NCBI RefSeq assembly: GCF_014490745.1
Contig: NZ_LZEU01000001.1
Location: 2,011,501 to 2,075,500 of the forward strand
DNA from: Pseudomonas alcaligenes
Lineage (GTDB): Bacteria > Pseudomonadota > Gammaproteobacteria > Pseudomonadales > Pseudomonadaceae
Length of the DNA: 64,000 nt
Direction of reading: 5' to 3'
Under the pieces are notes generated by a model. The model ran no database searches. It was given only the letters and a program-made list of their open reading frames with translations, and was not told the origin of the DNA. A program made the position numbers and the translations under genes. The number at the start of each line of letters is the position of its first letter. Position 1 is the stretch's first letter. Shown piece after piece: positions 10,708 through 18,858 of this stretch.

Positions 10708-11264
10708 GCGAGCTGCAGCTGCTCGAGCTGCCGCTGCCTGGTCTGTTCGTTCTGCAGCACCGCGTGCATCAGGACGAGCGCGGGCGTTTCGCCCGCCTGT
10801 ACTGTGAGGGCAGCCTGGAGGCGTTCGGCCAACCTTTCTATGTACGCCAGATCAACCAGTCGCTGACCCGTGAGCGCGGCACCGTGCGCGGCCTGCATTT
10901 CCAGTATCCGCCGCATGCCGAGAGCAAGCTGATCAGCTGCCTGCGCGGTGTGGTCTGGGACGTAGCGGTGGACGTTCGGCAAGGCTCGCCGACCTTCCTG
11001 CACTGGCACGCCGAGCGCCTGGAGGCTGGTGACGGCCGTAGCCTGCTGTTACCGCCGGGCTTCGCCCATGGTTTCCAGGCGTTGAGCGACGATGCTGAAC
11101 TGCTTTACCTGCACAGCGCCGATTACACCCCGGGGCATGAGGGCGGCTTGTCCGTCAGTGACCCGCGCCTGGCCATCGACTGGCCGCTGCCATTCAAGAG
11201 CCTGTCGGCCCGCGATGCCGGCCATCCGCTGCTGGATGAGAGTTTCCAAGGAGTACGTCTATGA
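10704..11264 (+). CDS. NDP-4-keto-6-deoxyhexose 3,5-epimerase (RfbC/RmlC family)
   Basis: Cupin-fold protein of 186 residues in the RmlC family. RGTVRGLHFQYPP contains the catalytic His, VDVRQGSPTF the partner Asp, and DPRLAIDWPLP is the C-terminal family motif. Canonical members epimerise C3 and C5 of dTDP-4-keto-6-deoxyglucose. Because the upstream genes make a CDP sugar and no rmlA, rmlB or rmlD is present, the substrate here is inferred to be CDP-4-keto-6-deoxyglucose, or a methylated derivative. Start ATG overlaps the rfbG stop by 4 nt. Confidence 0.85.
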   Translation: MSELQLLELPLPGLFVLQHRVHQDERGRFARLYCEGSLEAFGQPFYVRQINQSLTRERGTVRGLHFQYPPHAESKLISCLRGVVWDVAVDVRQGSPTFLHWHAERLEAGDGRSLLLPPGFAHGFQALSDDAELLYLHSADYTPGHEGGLSVSDPRLAIDWPLPFKSLSARDAGHPLLDESFQGVRL

Positions 11265-12484
11265 ACTGCCGTGGCTGCGGTGCCCATCTGCATCTGCCGT
11301 TGATCGACCTGGGTACGGCGCCGCCGTCCAACGCCTATGTCAGCGCCGCGCAACTCGACCAGGCGGAGCAGTGGGTGCCGCTGCGGGTGCAGGTGTGCGA
11401 TGCCTGCTGGCTGGTGCAGACCGAGGACTATCGCGCTGCCGACAGCCTGTTCGACGCCGACTATGCCTACTTCAGCTCTTTCTCCAGCAGTTGGCTGGCC
11501 CATGCCGAGCGTTATGTGGCGAGCATGACTGAGCGCTTCGGCCTGAACGCGCAGAGCCGGGTGGTGGAAATCGCCGCCAACGACGGATATCTGCTGCAGT
11601 ACGTGGCCAAGCGCGGTATTGCCTGCTTAGGGATAGAGCCGACCGCCAGCACGGCGCGAGCGGCGCGGGAGAAGGGCCTGGAAATCCGCGAGCTGTTCTT
11701 CGGTGAGGCCGTCGGTCGCCAGCTGGCGGAAGAGGGCTGGAGCGCCGACCTGATGGCGGCCAACAACGTGCTGGCCCATGTGCCGGACATCAACGACTTC
11801 CTCAAGGGCTTCGCCGCGCTGCTCAAGCCGACCGGCGTAGCCACCTTCGAGTTTCCCCATCTGCTGCGGCTGATGGCCGAACACCAGTTCGACACCCTCT
11901 ACCACGAGCACTATTCCTACCTGTCGCTGACCGCCGTGCAAACGCTCTGCGCACGTAATGGCCTGGCTGTGTTCGACGTCGAGGAGCTACCGACCCATGG
12001 CGGATCGCTGCGGGTCTTCGTGCAGCGCGCCGAGGGAGCACGCCAAGCTACTGCCGCCGTCGGCGAGCTGCTGGCGCGCGAGGAGGCGAGCGGAGTGAAG
12101 ACCGCCGCCTACTACGCCAGCCTGGCGCCGGCTGCCGAACGCATCAAGCATGAGCTGCTGCGCTTCCTGCTCAAGGCCAAGGCCGAAGGCAAGAAGGTGG
12201 TGGGCTACGGCGCAGCGGCCAAGGGCAACACCCTGCTCAACTACGCTGGGGTGCGTGGCGACCTGCTGGCCTGGGTGGCCGATGCCAACCCGCACAAGCA
12301 GGGCAAGTTCCTGCCGGGCAGCCGCATTCCCATAGTCGAGCCGGCGCGCATTGCTGCCGAGCAGCCCGACTATGTATTGGTGCTGCCGTGGAACCTGCTG
12401 AGTGAGGTGATGGAGCAGCAGGCGGCGGTCAAATCCTGGGGCGGCCAGTTCGTGGTGGCTGTGCCCGAGCTGCGGTGCCTCTGA
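11261..12484 (+). CDS. SAM-dependent sugar C-methyltransferase (TylC3/NovU type)
   Basis: Protein of 407 residues with the three-part build of sugar C-methyltransferases. An N-terminal zinc-binding section has CRGCG and CDACW pairs (about residues 3-50). A class I SAM domain contains VVEIAANDGYLLQYV (about 102-116). A C-terminal domain includes LYHEHYSYLSL and VVGYGAAAKGNTLL. Such enzymes methylate a carbon next to a keto group of an NDP-keto-deoxysugar, which fits a 4-keto intermediate from rfbG. The exact carbon cannot be read from sequence. ATG overlaps the upstream stop by 4 nt. Confidence 0.85.
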   Translation: MNCRGCGAHLHLPLIDLGTAPPSNAYVSAAQLDQAEQWVPLRVQVCDACWLVQTEDYRAADSLFDADYAYFSSFSSSWLAHAERYVASMTERFGLNAQSRVVEIAANDGYLLQYVAKRGIACLGIEPTASTARAAREKGLEIRELFFGEAVGRQLAEEGWSADLMAANNVLAHVPDINDFLKGFAALLKPTGVATFEFPHLLRLMAEHQFDTLYHEHYSYLSLTAVQTLCARNGLAVFDVEELPTHGGSLRVFVQRAEGARQATAAVGELLAREEASGVKTAAYYASLAPAAERIKHELLRFLLKAKAEGKKVVGYGAAAKGNTLLNYAGVRGDLLAWVADANPHKQGKFLPGSRIPIVEPARIAAEQPDYVLVLPWNLLSEVMEQQAAVKSWGGQFVVAVPELRCL

Positions 12485-13377
12485 TGACGCGAGTGCTGGT
12501 CACCGGAGCCAGCGGCTTCGTCGGTCGCCAGGTGGTCGAGCAACTGCTGCAGGTGGGGCATGAGGTGCATGCTGCCTGCGGGCATCAGGTGCTGGACGGC
12601 CCCGTCGTGCATCAGCTGGATCTGCTTGAGCCTGGAGCGGCCGCCGCGCTGGTCACCAAGGTGCGTCCGCAGCGCCTGCTGCACCTGGCCTGGTGTGCCA
12701 AGCCTGGGGTGTACTGGACATCGCCGGAGAATATCGCCTGGGTGCGGGCGAGCCTGGAGCTGCTGGAGGCTTTTCAGCGTCACGAAGGCGAGCAGGCGGT
12801 GCTGGTTGGCAGCTGTGCCGAATATGACTGGAGCGGTGAGGGCGTCTGCCACGAAGAGCAGACCCCCTTGCTGCCGGCCACGCCCTATGGTCGCTGCAAG
12901 AATGCCACCCGTGAGCTGGCTGCGTTGTTCGGCCAGCTGCATGGCATGCCGATCGCCTGGGCGCGGATCTTCCATGCCTATGGCCCCTTCGAGGCACCGG
13001 GGCGCCTGGTGCCGGCGGTGCTGGGCGCCTTGCTCAAGGGCGAGCCGGCGCGCTGTTCCCATGGCGAGCAGCTGCGCGACCTGCTGCACGTGGCCGATGT
13101 CGCCGCCGCGCTGGTGCAGCTGATGAACGTAAGCGCCGCTGGCGCCTTCAATATTGGCGGCGGCCAGCCGATACGCCTGCGCGAGGTCATCGAGTACCTG
13201 GCCAGGCAGCTGGACGCAGAACACCTGCTGCAATTCGGGGCCATCCCGGTTGCGGCCAACGATCCGCCGCTGCTGATCGCCGACAACCAGCGTCTGCTGG
13301 CAACCGGCTGGCGGCCGCGGTTCGATCTATACAGTGGTCTGGATGATGCCCTCGCCTGGTGGCGAGGGCGAATTTGA
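12484..13377 (+). CDS. NAD(P)-dependent sugar epimerase/4-ketoreductase (SDR)
   Basis: Extended SDR protein of 297 residues. It starts with the Rossmann motif VLVTGASGFVGRQVVEQL and keeps the catalytic pair YGRCK (YxxxK) with a Ser in VGSCAEYDW, so it looks active. In this operon it is the natural candidate for the final keto reduction that yields a stable CDP-deoxysugar; epimerisation is an alternative. Its ATG shares a base with the stop of the methyltransferase gene (TGATG). An upstream GTG at 12475 would add three residues but is less likely. Confidence 0.82.
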   Translation: MTRVLVTGASGFVGRQVVEQLLQVGHEVHAACGHQVLDGPVVHQLDLLEPGAAAALVTKVRPQRLLHLAWCAKPGVYWTSPENIAWVRASLELLEAFQRHEGEQAVLVGSCAEYDWSGEGVCHEEQTPLLPATPYGRCKNATRELAALFGQLHGMPIAWARIFHAYGPFEAPGRLVPAVLGALLKGEPARCSHGEQLRDLLHVADVAAALVQLMNVSAAGAFNIGGGQPIRLREVIEYLARQLDAEHLLQFGAIPVAANDPPLLIADNQRLLATGWRPRFDLYSGLDDALAWWRGRI

Positions 13378-13397
13378 TACTCGGAAAGGAGCAGGAC

Positions 13398-14162
13398 GTG
13401 AAACTGACAGTCGATACCGATAACAAGAAGCTGATCCTGGAAGAGGGCGGTGCCGTCCGCGAGCTGGATCTGTACACCGACCAGTCCTTCGAGATTCTGT
13501 CCCAGCAGTGGGTCAACCTCGGCTGGAACCAGAAATACCCCTACACCTTCTCCTGGATGGGCCGCCCGGTGATCCAGCTGCCGGAAGACATGATCCGCAT
13601 CCAGGAAGTGATCTACAGCGTCAAGCCGGACGTGATAGTCGAGACCGGCGTCGCCCACGGCGGCTCCCTCATCTATTACGCCAGCCTGTTCAAGGCCATG
13701 GGCAAGGGCCGGGTGATCGGCGTGGACATCGAGATCCGCCCGCACAACCGCAAGGCCATCGAGGAGCACGAGCTGTTCAGCTACCTGACCCTGATCGAGG
13801 GCAGTTCGGTGGCTGACGAGGTGGTGGCTCAGGTCAAGTCGCTGATCAAGCCCGGCGAGACTGTGCTGGTGATCCTCGACTCCAACCATACCTATGCCCA
13901 TGTGGCAGAAGAGCTGCGCCTGTACTCGCCGCTGGTGACCAAGGGCTCCTATATCGTCTCCACTGACGGGGTGATGAAGGAGGTCAAGGATGTGCCGCGG
14001 GCCGGCAAGGACTGGGCTACCGACAACCCGTCCAACGCTGCCATCGACTTCGCCAAGGCCAATCCGCAGTTCGTTATCGAGCAGCCGGCCTGGCCGTTCA
14101 ACGAGAGCACCCTGAGCCAGAACATCACCCACTGGCCGGATGCCTGGCTCAAGCGCATCTGA
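13398..14162 (+). CDS. CmcI/cephalosporin-hydroxylase-family SAM methyltransferase
   Basis: Protein of 254 residues. IVETGVAHGGSLIYYASLF and the downstream VIGVDIEIRPHNR and VILDSNHTYAHVAEEL are the SAM- and metal-binding motifs of the CmcI family, which includes rhamnosyl O-methyltransferases. The historical name cephalosporin hydroxylase does not mean it makes antibiotics. Start is GTG 13398 with AAGGAG 7-12 nt upstream; a GTG at 13359 would overlap the previous gene. As last gene of the operon it probably O-methylates the glycan, on nucleotide sugar or on protein. Confidence 0.8.
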   Translation: MKLTVDTDNKKLILEEGGAVRELDLYTDQSFEILSQQWVNLGWNQKYPYTFSWMGRPVIQLPEDMIRIQEVIYSVKPDVIVETGVAHGGSLIYYASLFKAMGKGRVIGVDIEIRPHNRKAIEEHELFSYLTLIEGSSVADEVVAQVKSLIKPGETVLVILDSNHTYAHVAEELRLYSPLVTKGSYIVSTDGVMKEVKDVPRAGKDWATDNPSNAAIDFAKANPQFVIEQPAWPFNESTLSQNITHWPDAWLKRI

Positions 14163-14169
14163 AATGTGC

Positions 14170-14209
14170 TGAATTTGACGCGCTAGAGGGTGGTGGCGCG
14201 TCAAATTCA
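14170..14209 (+). terminator. Long hairpin terminator ending the glycosylation operon
   Basis: A perfect 14-bp inverted repeat (14170-14183 and 14196-14209, left arm TGAATTTGACGCGC) with a 12-nt loop begins 8 nt after the stop codon. A T-rich stretch follows (CTTTCCCTGTTTTA). It would separate the sigma54 operon from fliC. Confidence 0.65.
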
Positions 14210-14299
14210 TCGAGCTTTCCCTGTTTTATGCTGTTTCTGATGCGTAAGTGACTGTTTCCAAAGCGATAAAAAAAATCGAATTTCCTTGCTAAAGCCGCC

Positions 14300-14326
14300 T
14301 AAAGTTGCTCCCGGTAGCGCCGATAA
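14300..14326 (+). promoter_or_regulatory. Sigma28 (FliA) promoter of fliC
   Basis: TAAA at 14300-14303 and GCCGATAA at 14319-14326 are separated by exactly 15 nt, matching the FliA consensus without mismatch. The fliC ATG is 100 nt downstream, leaving a leader of roughly 90 nt. Confidence 0.9.
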
Positions 14327-14426
14327 GATTACCGAATGCGAACTTTATGGGGCGTCTGAGCAAAGCAGGCCCGAAGCTCGCAAGCTCAGACAAACTTAGT
14401 AGCACGGTCCTTTGGAGGCACTCACC

Positions 14427-16046
14427 ATGGCCCTGACAGTCAACACAAACGTTGCCTCGCTGAACACTCAGCGCAACCTGAACACTTCTTCTTCCAGCCT
14501 GAACACTTCCCTGCAGCGCCTGTCCACCGGCTACCGCATCAACAGCGCCAAGGACGACGCCGCAGGTCTGCAGATCTCCAACCGTCTGACCAGCCAGATC
14601 AACGGTCTGAACGTTGCCACCCGCAACGCCAACGACGGTATCTCCCTGGCGCAGACCGCTGAAGGCGCGCTGCAACAGTCGACCGGCATCCTGCAGCGTA
14701 TGCGTGACCTGGCCCTGCAATCGGCCAACGGCTCCAACGGTGCCAGCGAACGTGCCGCTCTGCAGGACGAAGTGTCCCAGCTGCAACAAGAACTGAACCG
14801 TATCGCCGACACCACCAGCTTCGGCGGTCGTAAGATCCTCGACGGTACCTTCGGTTCGCAGAGCTTCCAGGTCGGTGCCAACGCCTTCGAAACCATCAGT
14901 GTTTCCGTGGGTGCGGCCTCTGCTTCGCGCATCGGCGCCAGCCGTTTCAACAGCACCGTAGCTGCCGGTACTGACTCGCAGGCTGGTATTGCTGCCTCCG
15001 TGGTCACCGGTTACGCCGAAGTAACTTCCACCGACGTAGGCTATGCCTCTTCGCCGGCCACCACCGACGGCCTGACCCTGAAAGGCAAGCTGGGCACCGC
15101 TTCCGTGGCCCTGACCGACGGTACTTCCGCTCGTGAGCTGGCTGCCGCGGTGAACAATGTCTCCGGCTCCACCGGTGTGACTGCCGATGCCCGTACCGTG
15201 GCACGCCTGCAGGCCAACGGTGGTGGTCAGTTCACCAACACCGAGACTGCCGGCACCATCAGCTTCACCCTCTACGGCTCCAACAATGCTTCGTCGGACG
15301 ATGGTGTTGCCATCACCGCCACCATGACCGACTGGAGCGACATGTCCGGCCTGGCCGATGCCGTCAACAAGGAAACCGGCCGCACCGGTATCAGCGCCAA
15401 GGTACTTAACGACGGTACTCTGGAACTGACCAGCGAGAACGGCGACGACATCGGTATCACCGAGTTCACCGCTTCTGCCGATGATGGTGCGGGTACTATT
15501 ACCACCGTCGCTGCTGAGCTGCAGAGCATGGCCTTCAACGGTGACAACGGCATCGCCGATACCGAAGACGCCAGCGACACCGTCGGTGCTGTAGCTGCCC
15601 TGACTGGTGACGGTACCGATGGTGCGGTGAGCGTGGGCCAAGTGCGCTTCGAGTCGCCGGATGCCTTCGAAGTGGAGAACTTCGACACCATCGACGGTGG
15701 CAACCAGCCTGCCAGTGTGTACAGCGCCCTGGAAGCTGTGGATACCGTCGACATCGGTACCGCCATCGGTGCACAGAACGCTCTGGGCATCATCAGTGCC
15801 GCGATCTCCAACATCGACAGCCAGCGCGCCCAGCTCGGTGCTGTGCAGAACCGCTTTGACAACACCATTGCGAACCTGCAGAACATCTCCGAGAACGCCT
15901 CTGCTGCCCGTAGCCGGATCCGCGACACCGACTTCGCTGCTGAAACTTCGGAACTGACCAAAAACCAGATCCTGCAGCAAGCCGGTACCGCCATCCTGGC
16001 CCAGGCCAACCAACTGCCGCAGGCTGTACTCAGCCTGCTGCAGTAA
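14427..16046 (+). CDS. fliC: Flagellin FliC
   Basis: Protein of 539 residues, the filament subunit exported by the flagellar type III system. N-terminal D0/D1 is canonical: [17 protein letters not shown], then the flg22-like region (residues 30-51) and [16 protein letters not shown]. The C-terminal helices ([20 protein letters not shown] to [17 protein letters not shown]) close it. The surface-exposed D2/D3 centre (about 175-435) is rich in Thr, Ser, Ala and Gly with few Lys, suited to O-glycosylation by the enzyme encoded upstream. Start ATG 14427 has GGAGG upstream; a TTG at 14412 in frame is rejected. Codon use is strongly biased, as expected for a very highly expressed gene. Confidence 0.98.
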   Translation: MALTVNTNVASLNTQRNLNTSSSSLNTSLQRLSTGYRINSAKDDAAGLQISNRLTSQINGLNVATRNANDGISLAQTAEGALQQSTGILQRMRDLALQSANGSNGASERAALQDEVSQLQQELNRIADTTSFGGRKILDGTFGSQSFQVGANAFETISVSVGAASASRIGASRFNSTVAAGTDSQAGIAASVVTGYAEVTSTDVGYASSPATTDGLTLKGKLGTASVALTDGTSARELAAAVNNVSGSTGVTADARTVARLQANGGGQFTNTETAGTISFTLYGSNNASSDDGVAITATMTDWSDMSGLADAVNKETGRTGISAKVLNDGTLELTSENGDDIGITEFTASADDGAGTITTVAAELQSMAFNGDNGIADTEDASDTVGAVAALTGDGTDGAVSVGQVRFESPDAFEVENFDTIDGGNQPASVYSALEAVDTVDIGTAIGAQNALGIISAAISNIDSQRAQLGAVQNRFDNTIANLQNISENASAARSRIRDTDFAAETSELTKNQILQQAGTAILAQANQLPQAVLSLLQ

Positions 16047-16064
16047 GGGCAAACGCGCTAGACT

Positions 16065-16095
16065 GCGGGGGGAAGGGCTCAGCTCTTCTCCCCGC
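16065..16095 (+). terminator. Hairpin between fliC and flaG
   Basis: GCGGGGGGAAG (16065-16075) pairs with CTTCTCCCCGC (16085-16095), an 11-bp stem with one G-U pair and a 9-nt loop. No U tract follows, so partial termination or mRNA stabilisation that keeps fliC more abundant than flaG-fliD is the likely role. Confidence 0.5.
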
Positions 16096-16118
16096 TACCT
16101 CATTGTGAGGAGAATTGT

Positions 16119-16505
16119 ATGGACGTCGGCTCAATCAAGAATTCGCTGAATCTCGGCCTTACCCCGGTTCGCCCTGGTTCGACAGAGGCTGCTCCCCAGC
16201 AGGCTGCTGGTGTGGCAGGCGCGGTAAGTGCAAGTGAGGAGCGGGCGACGCAGGCCGCTGCGGAGAATCCGGAAGATATCTCCCGTGAGCAGGTCGAAAG
16301 TGCGGTATCCACGATCCAAGAGTTTGTGCAGTCGGTACGGCGCAACATCAACTTTTCCCTGGAAGATGGCTCCGGGCGTGTGGTGGTCAAGGTCACCGAC
16401 GCCAGCTCCGGTGACGTCATCCGGCAGATCCCTTCCGAAGAGGCGCTGCAGCTTGCAGAAAGCCTGGAGGAGGTGAGGAGTCTGCTGTTCAAGGCCGAAG
16501 CCTGA
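16119..16505 (+). CDS. flaG: FlaG family protein
   Basis: Protein of 128 residues. The C-terminal two thirds match the FlaG domain: QSVRRNINFSLEDGSGRVVV followed by KVTDASSGDVIRQIPSEEAL. The N-terminal third is a variable, Ala-rich tail. FlaG affects filament length in pseudomonads and other genera; the mechanism is not settled. It has a GAGGAG ribosome site and lies 72 nt after fliC, beyond a hairpin. Confidence 0.93.
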   Translation: MDVGSIKNSLNLGLTPVRPGSTEAAPQQAAGVAGAVSASEERATQAAAENPEDISREQVESAVSTIQEFVQSVRRNINFSLEDGSGRVVVKVTDASSGDVIRQIPSEEALQLAESLEEVRSLLFKAEA

Positions 16506-16514
16506 CGCAGTGCG

Positions 16515-16531
16515 TTGGCACGGCTTTTGAC
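16515..16531 (+). promoter_or_regulatory. Possible sigma54 promoter of fliD
   Basis: TTGGCACGGCTTTTGAC keeps a perfect -24 half (TGGCACG) but has GA (16529-16530) where -12 GC is expected, 10 nt after the GG. It stands about 50 nt before fliD, where P. aeruginosa has an RpoN-dependent promoter. The -12 mismatch lowers confidence. Confidence 0.4.
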
Positions 16532-16581
16532 TGTTAAGCACTCACAAGGTGTTGATAGTCATATTTTTGGCGAGGTGAGAC

Positions 16582-18348
16582 ATGGCTGGAATACTGGGCG
16601 TCGGTTCGGGTATCGACAGCATCGATAGCATCGTTTCAGCGTTGGTCAGTGCCGAGAAGGCACCTAAGACCCAGCAGCTGGATCGTCTCGAAAAAACCAC
16701 CACCTCGCGCTTTTCGGCACTGGGTACCCTCAAGGGGGCTCTGAGTGCTCTGCAGACCTCCGTGCAGGGGCTGAACAAAAGCTCGCTCTTCGAGGGGCGT
16801 ACGGTTTCTTCCAGCAGTTCCAGTGTGCTGACTGCCAAAGCCAGCAGCACGGTGGCGGCTGGCAAGTACAGCGTGCAGGTGCAGCAACTGGCGACAACCA
16901 GCAAGGTCGCCCTGCAGTCCGTGGCCTCCAGCAGCACGAGCAAATTCAATAGCGGCACCCTGACCATTTCCGCCGGTTCGGCCAGCTTCGATGTGGACGT
17001 CACCGCCAGCAACAATACCCTGACGGGCCTGCGTGACAGCATCAACACCGCGGGCAAGTCGGCAGGCATCAGTGCCACCATCGTCAGTGACGCCTCGGGT
17101 TCGCGACTGGTGCTCTCCTCCAGTAAGGCTGGGGACGGCAACGATATTAAAGTGACTGCCACCGAAGATGGTGTGACCACCGGAACCGTGGCGCTGACCA
17201 CCCAGGCTTTCACACCGTCCTACAACCTCCAGCTGCCGAGTTTTGCTGCAGGCTCCACCGCCACCTTCAAGGCTGGCGATCTGTCCATTACCTCCGGCTC
17301 CACCAACCTTAGCGTGGTGGTGGGCGATGGTTACACCATGGAGAACGTGCGCGATGCCATCAATCTGGCGGGCGCAGGGCAGGGGGTTTCGGCGGTCATC
17401 GAAACCGACTCTTCCGGCGCCGCCTCGCTGAAGATCAGCTCCACCAGCGGTTCCGATCTGAGTGTCAGTGCCACCTCGACGGGTGGCAGCACTGGCAGCA
17501 ATGATCTGACGGCTCTCAATCCGGCCAGCGGTGCGACTGTCCAGGTCTCCGGGCCGAACTCCACGACCGGTGCTGGCGGCCTGATCAACAAGGCGCAGTC
17601 GGCGATCCTGTATGTCGATGGCCTGGAAGTGATCAGTGACAGCAACTCGGTCACCACCGCCATCGACGGGGTTACCCTCAACCTGGCCAGTGCCCAGACC
17701 GCATCCGATATCGCCGCGGGCAAGACCGTGGATATCACCATCGGCATGGACAAGGCATCGGTCAAAAGCAATATCCAGAAGTTCGTCGATGCCTATAACA
17801 CCCTGATGTCCACTGCCTCCCAGCTCACCGCTGTGGTGTCGGTTGGCGAGGACGAGGCGCCAGTGGCTGGCGCCCTGGTGGGGGATCCGACTGTGCGCGG
17901 TCTGGTTTCCGGCCTGCGTAGCGAGCTGGTGAAAATGACCGGCACGGACGGGATTGGTGCCCTGGCCTCGTTGGGCGTGACCACCCAGAAAGACGGCACC
18001 CTCAAGATCGATGACACCAAGCTGACTACGGCGCTGGATAACAATTACGACCAGGTTGCCGAGTATTTTGCTGGCGATGACGGCCTGATGACGCGGCTGG
18101 ACAGCAACCTCAACAACTACCTCAAGTCTGGCGGTATTTTCGATCAGCGCACTACGTCCCTGCAGAGCACCTTGTCGGATATCGACGACCAGCGCGAGGC
18201 GCTGGATCTGCGGATCGAAAAGGTTCAGGAGCGTCTGGTGGCCCAGTACACGGCAATGGATCAGTTGGTTGCCCAATTGCAGAAAACCAGCGAAAGCCTG
18301 ACGAGCCAGCTGGCCAGTCTGCCAGGCTTCGTGAAGCAGAGTTCTTAA
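16582..18348 (+). CDS. fliD: Filament cap protein FliD (HAP2)
   Basis: Protein of 588 residues that forms the cap under which flagellin folds; in P. aeruginosa it also binds mucin. Typical N-terminus GILGVGSGIDSIDSIVSALV and KAPKTQQLDRLEKTTTSRFS; the C-terminal coiled coil runs through about 500-575 (DDQREALDLRIEKVQERLVAQ region). The centre contains two repeated FliD-type domains, each opening like SGTLTISAGSASFDV and AGDLSITSGSTNLSV. fliS follows after 3 nt. Confidence 0.96.
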   Translation: MAGILGVGSGIDSIDSIVSALVSAEKAPKTQQLDRLEKTTTSRFSALGTLKGALSALQTSVQGLNKSSLFEGRTVSSSSSSVLTAKASSTVAAGKYSVQVQQLATTSKVALQSVASSSTSKFNSGTLTISAGSASFDVDVTASNNTLTGLRDSINTAGKSAGISATIVSDASGSRLVLSSSKAGDGNDIKVTATEDGVTTGTVALTTQAFTPSYNLQLPSFAAGSTATFKAGDLSITSGSTNLSVVVGDGYTMENVRDAINLAGAGQGVSAVIETDSSGAASLKISSTSGSDLSVSATSTGGSTGSNDLTALNPASGATVQVSGPNSTTGAGGLINKAQSAILYVDGLEVISDSNSVTTAIDGVTLNLASAQTASDIAAGKTVDITIGMDKASVKSNIQKFVDAYNTLMSTASQLTAVVSVGEDEAPVAGALVGDPTVRGLVSGLRSELVKMTGTDGIGALASLGVTTQKDGTLKIDDTKLTTALDNNYDQVAEYFAGDDGLMTRLDSNLNNYLKSGGIFDQRTTSLQSTLSDIDDQREALDLRIEKVQERLVAQYTAMDQLVAQLQKTSESLTSQLASLPGFVKQSS

Positions 18349-18351
18349 GCC

Positions 18352-18747
18352 ATGAGCAAGAAACCGATCGACACCTACAAACAGGTCAAGACCAGTCAGG
18401 ACGTATCGTCCTATCGCGCTGTGCAGATGCTGCTCGATGGCGCCATCGAGCGTGTGCTGTTGGCACGCCAGGCGCTGGCGGAAGGCAATACCGAGATTCG
18501 TGGCATGGCTGTGGGTACGACCATCACCATTCTCGGCGTGCTGCAGTCCAGCCTGGACAAGCAGCTCGGCGGCGAAATCGCAGAAAACCTCGATGCCCTG
18601 TACGACTACATGACCCGCCGCCTGGCCGGTGTCGCCCTCGACAGCACGCCGCGCAGCCTCGATGAAGTGCACAAGCTGCTGCTGCAGATCAAGTCTGGTT
18701 GGGATGCCATTGGCCCCGAAGTAGAGCCCGCTGCTGTCGCCGAATAA
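18352..18747 (+). CDS. Flagellar chaperone FliS, copy 1
   Basis: FliS-family protein of 131 residues. FliS binds the C-terminal D0 helix of unexported flagellin and stops it polymerising in the cytoplasm. [23 protein letters not shown] and [22 protein letters not shown] are the family helices. It sits 3 nt after fliD, so it is read with fliD. A second, more canonical FliS follows at 18859; the two are paralogues of the FliS' and FliS type and may serve different clients or differ in timing. Confidence 0.88.
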   Translation: MSKKPIDTYKQVKTSQDVSSYRAVQMLLDGAIERVLLARQALAEGNTEIRGMAVGTTITILGVLQSSLDKQLGGEIAENLDALYDYMTRRLAGVALDSTPRSLDEVHKLLLQIKSGWDAIGPEVEPAAVAE

Positions 18748-18793
18748 AGCGTAGTGGGAGCGGTTTTTTTGTTCTCGTCACCCTGTTGATCGC

Positions 18794-18820
18794 TAAAGCT
18801 GGCCGACACATTGCCGATAC
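18794..18820 (+). promoter_or_regulatory. Sigma28 promoter of the second fliS
   Basis: TAAA (18794-18797), a 15-nt spacer, then GCCGATAC (18813-18820), one mismatch from the FliA -10 consensus. The next start codon is at 18859. It would let FliA add late expression of fliS and the FliT-like gene independently of fliD. Confidence 0.7.
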
Positions 18821-18858
18821 AAATGATGTATCCAGGCAATACTCTCAGTGGAGTGATC

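Noticed and set aside
13398..14162. Antibiotic (cephamycin) biosynthesis gene
   Set aside because: The family name cephalosporin hydroxylase is historical. No beta-lactam pathway genes are present and the operon is for sugar synthesis.
18748..18780. Rho-independent terminator after fliS copy 1
   Set aside because: A run of T follows AGCGG, but the only matching arm (CCGCT) is far upstream with a long loop, so a stable hairpin is not convincing.
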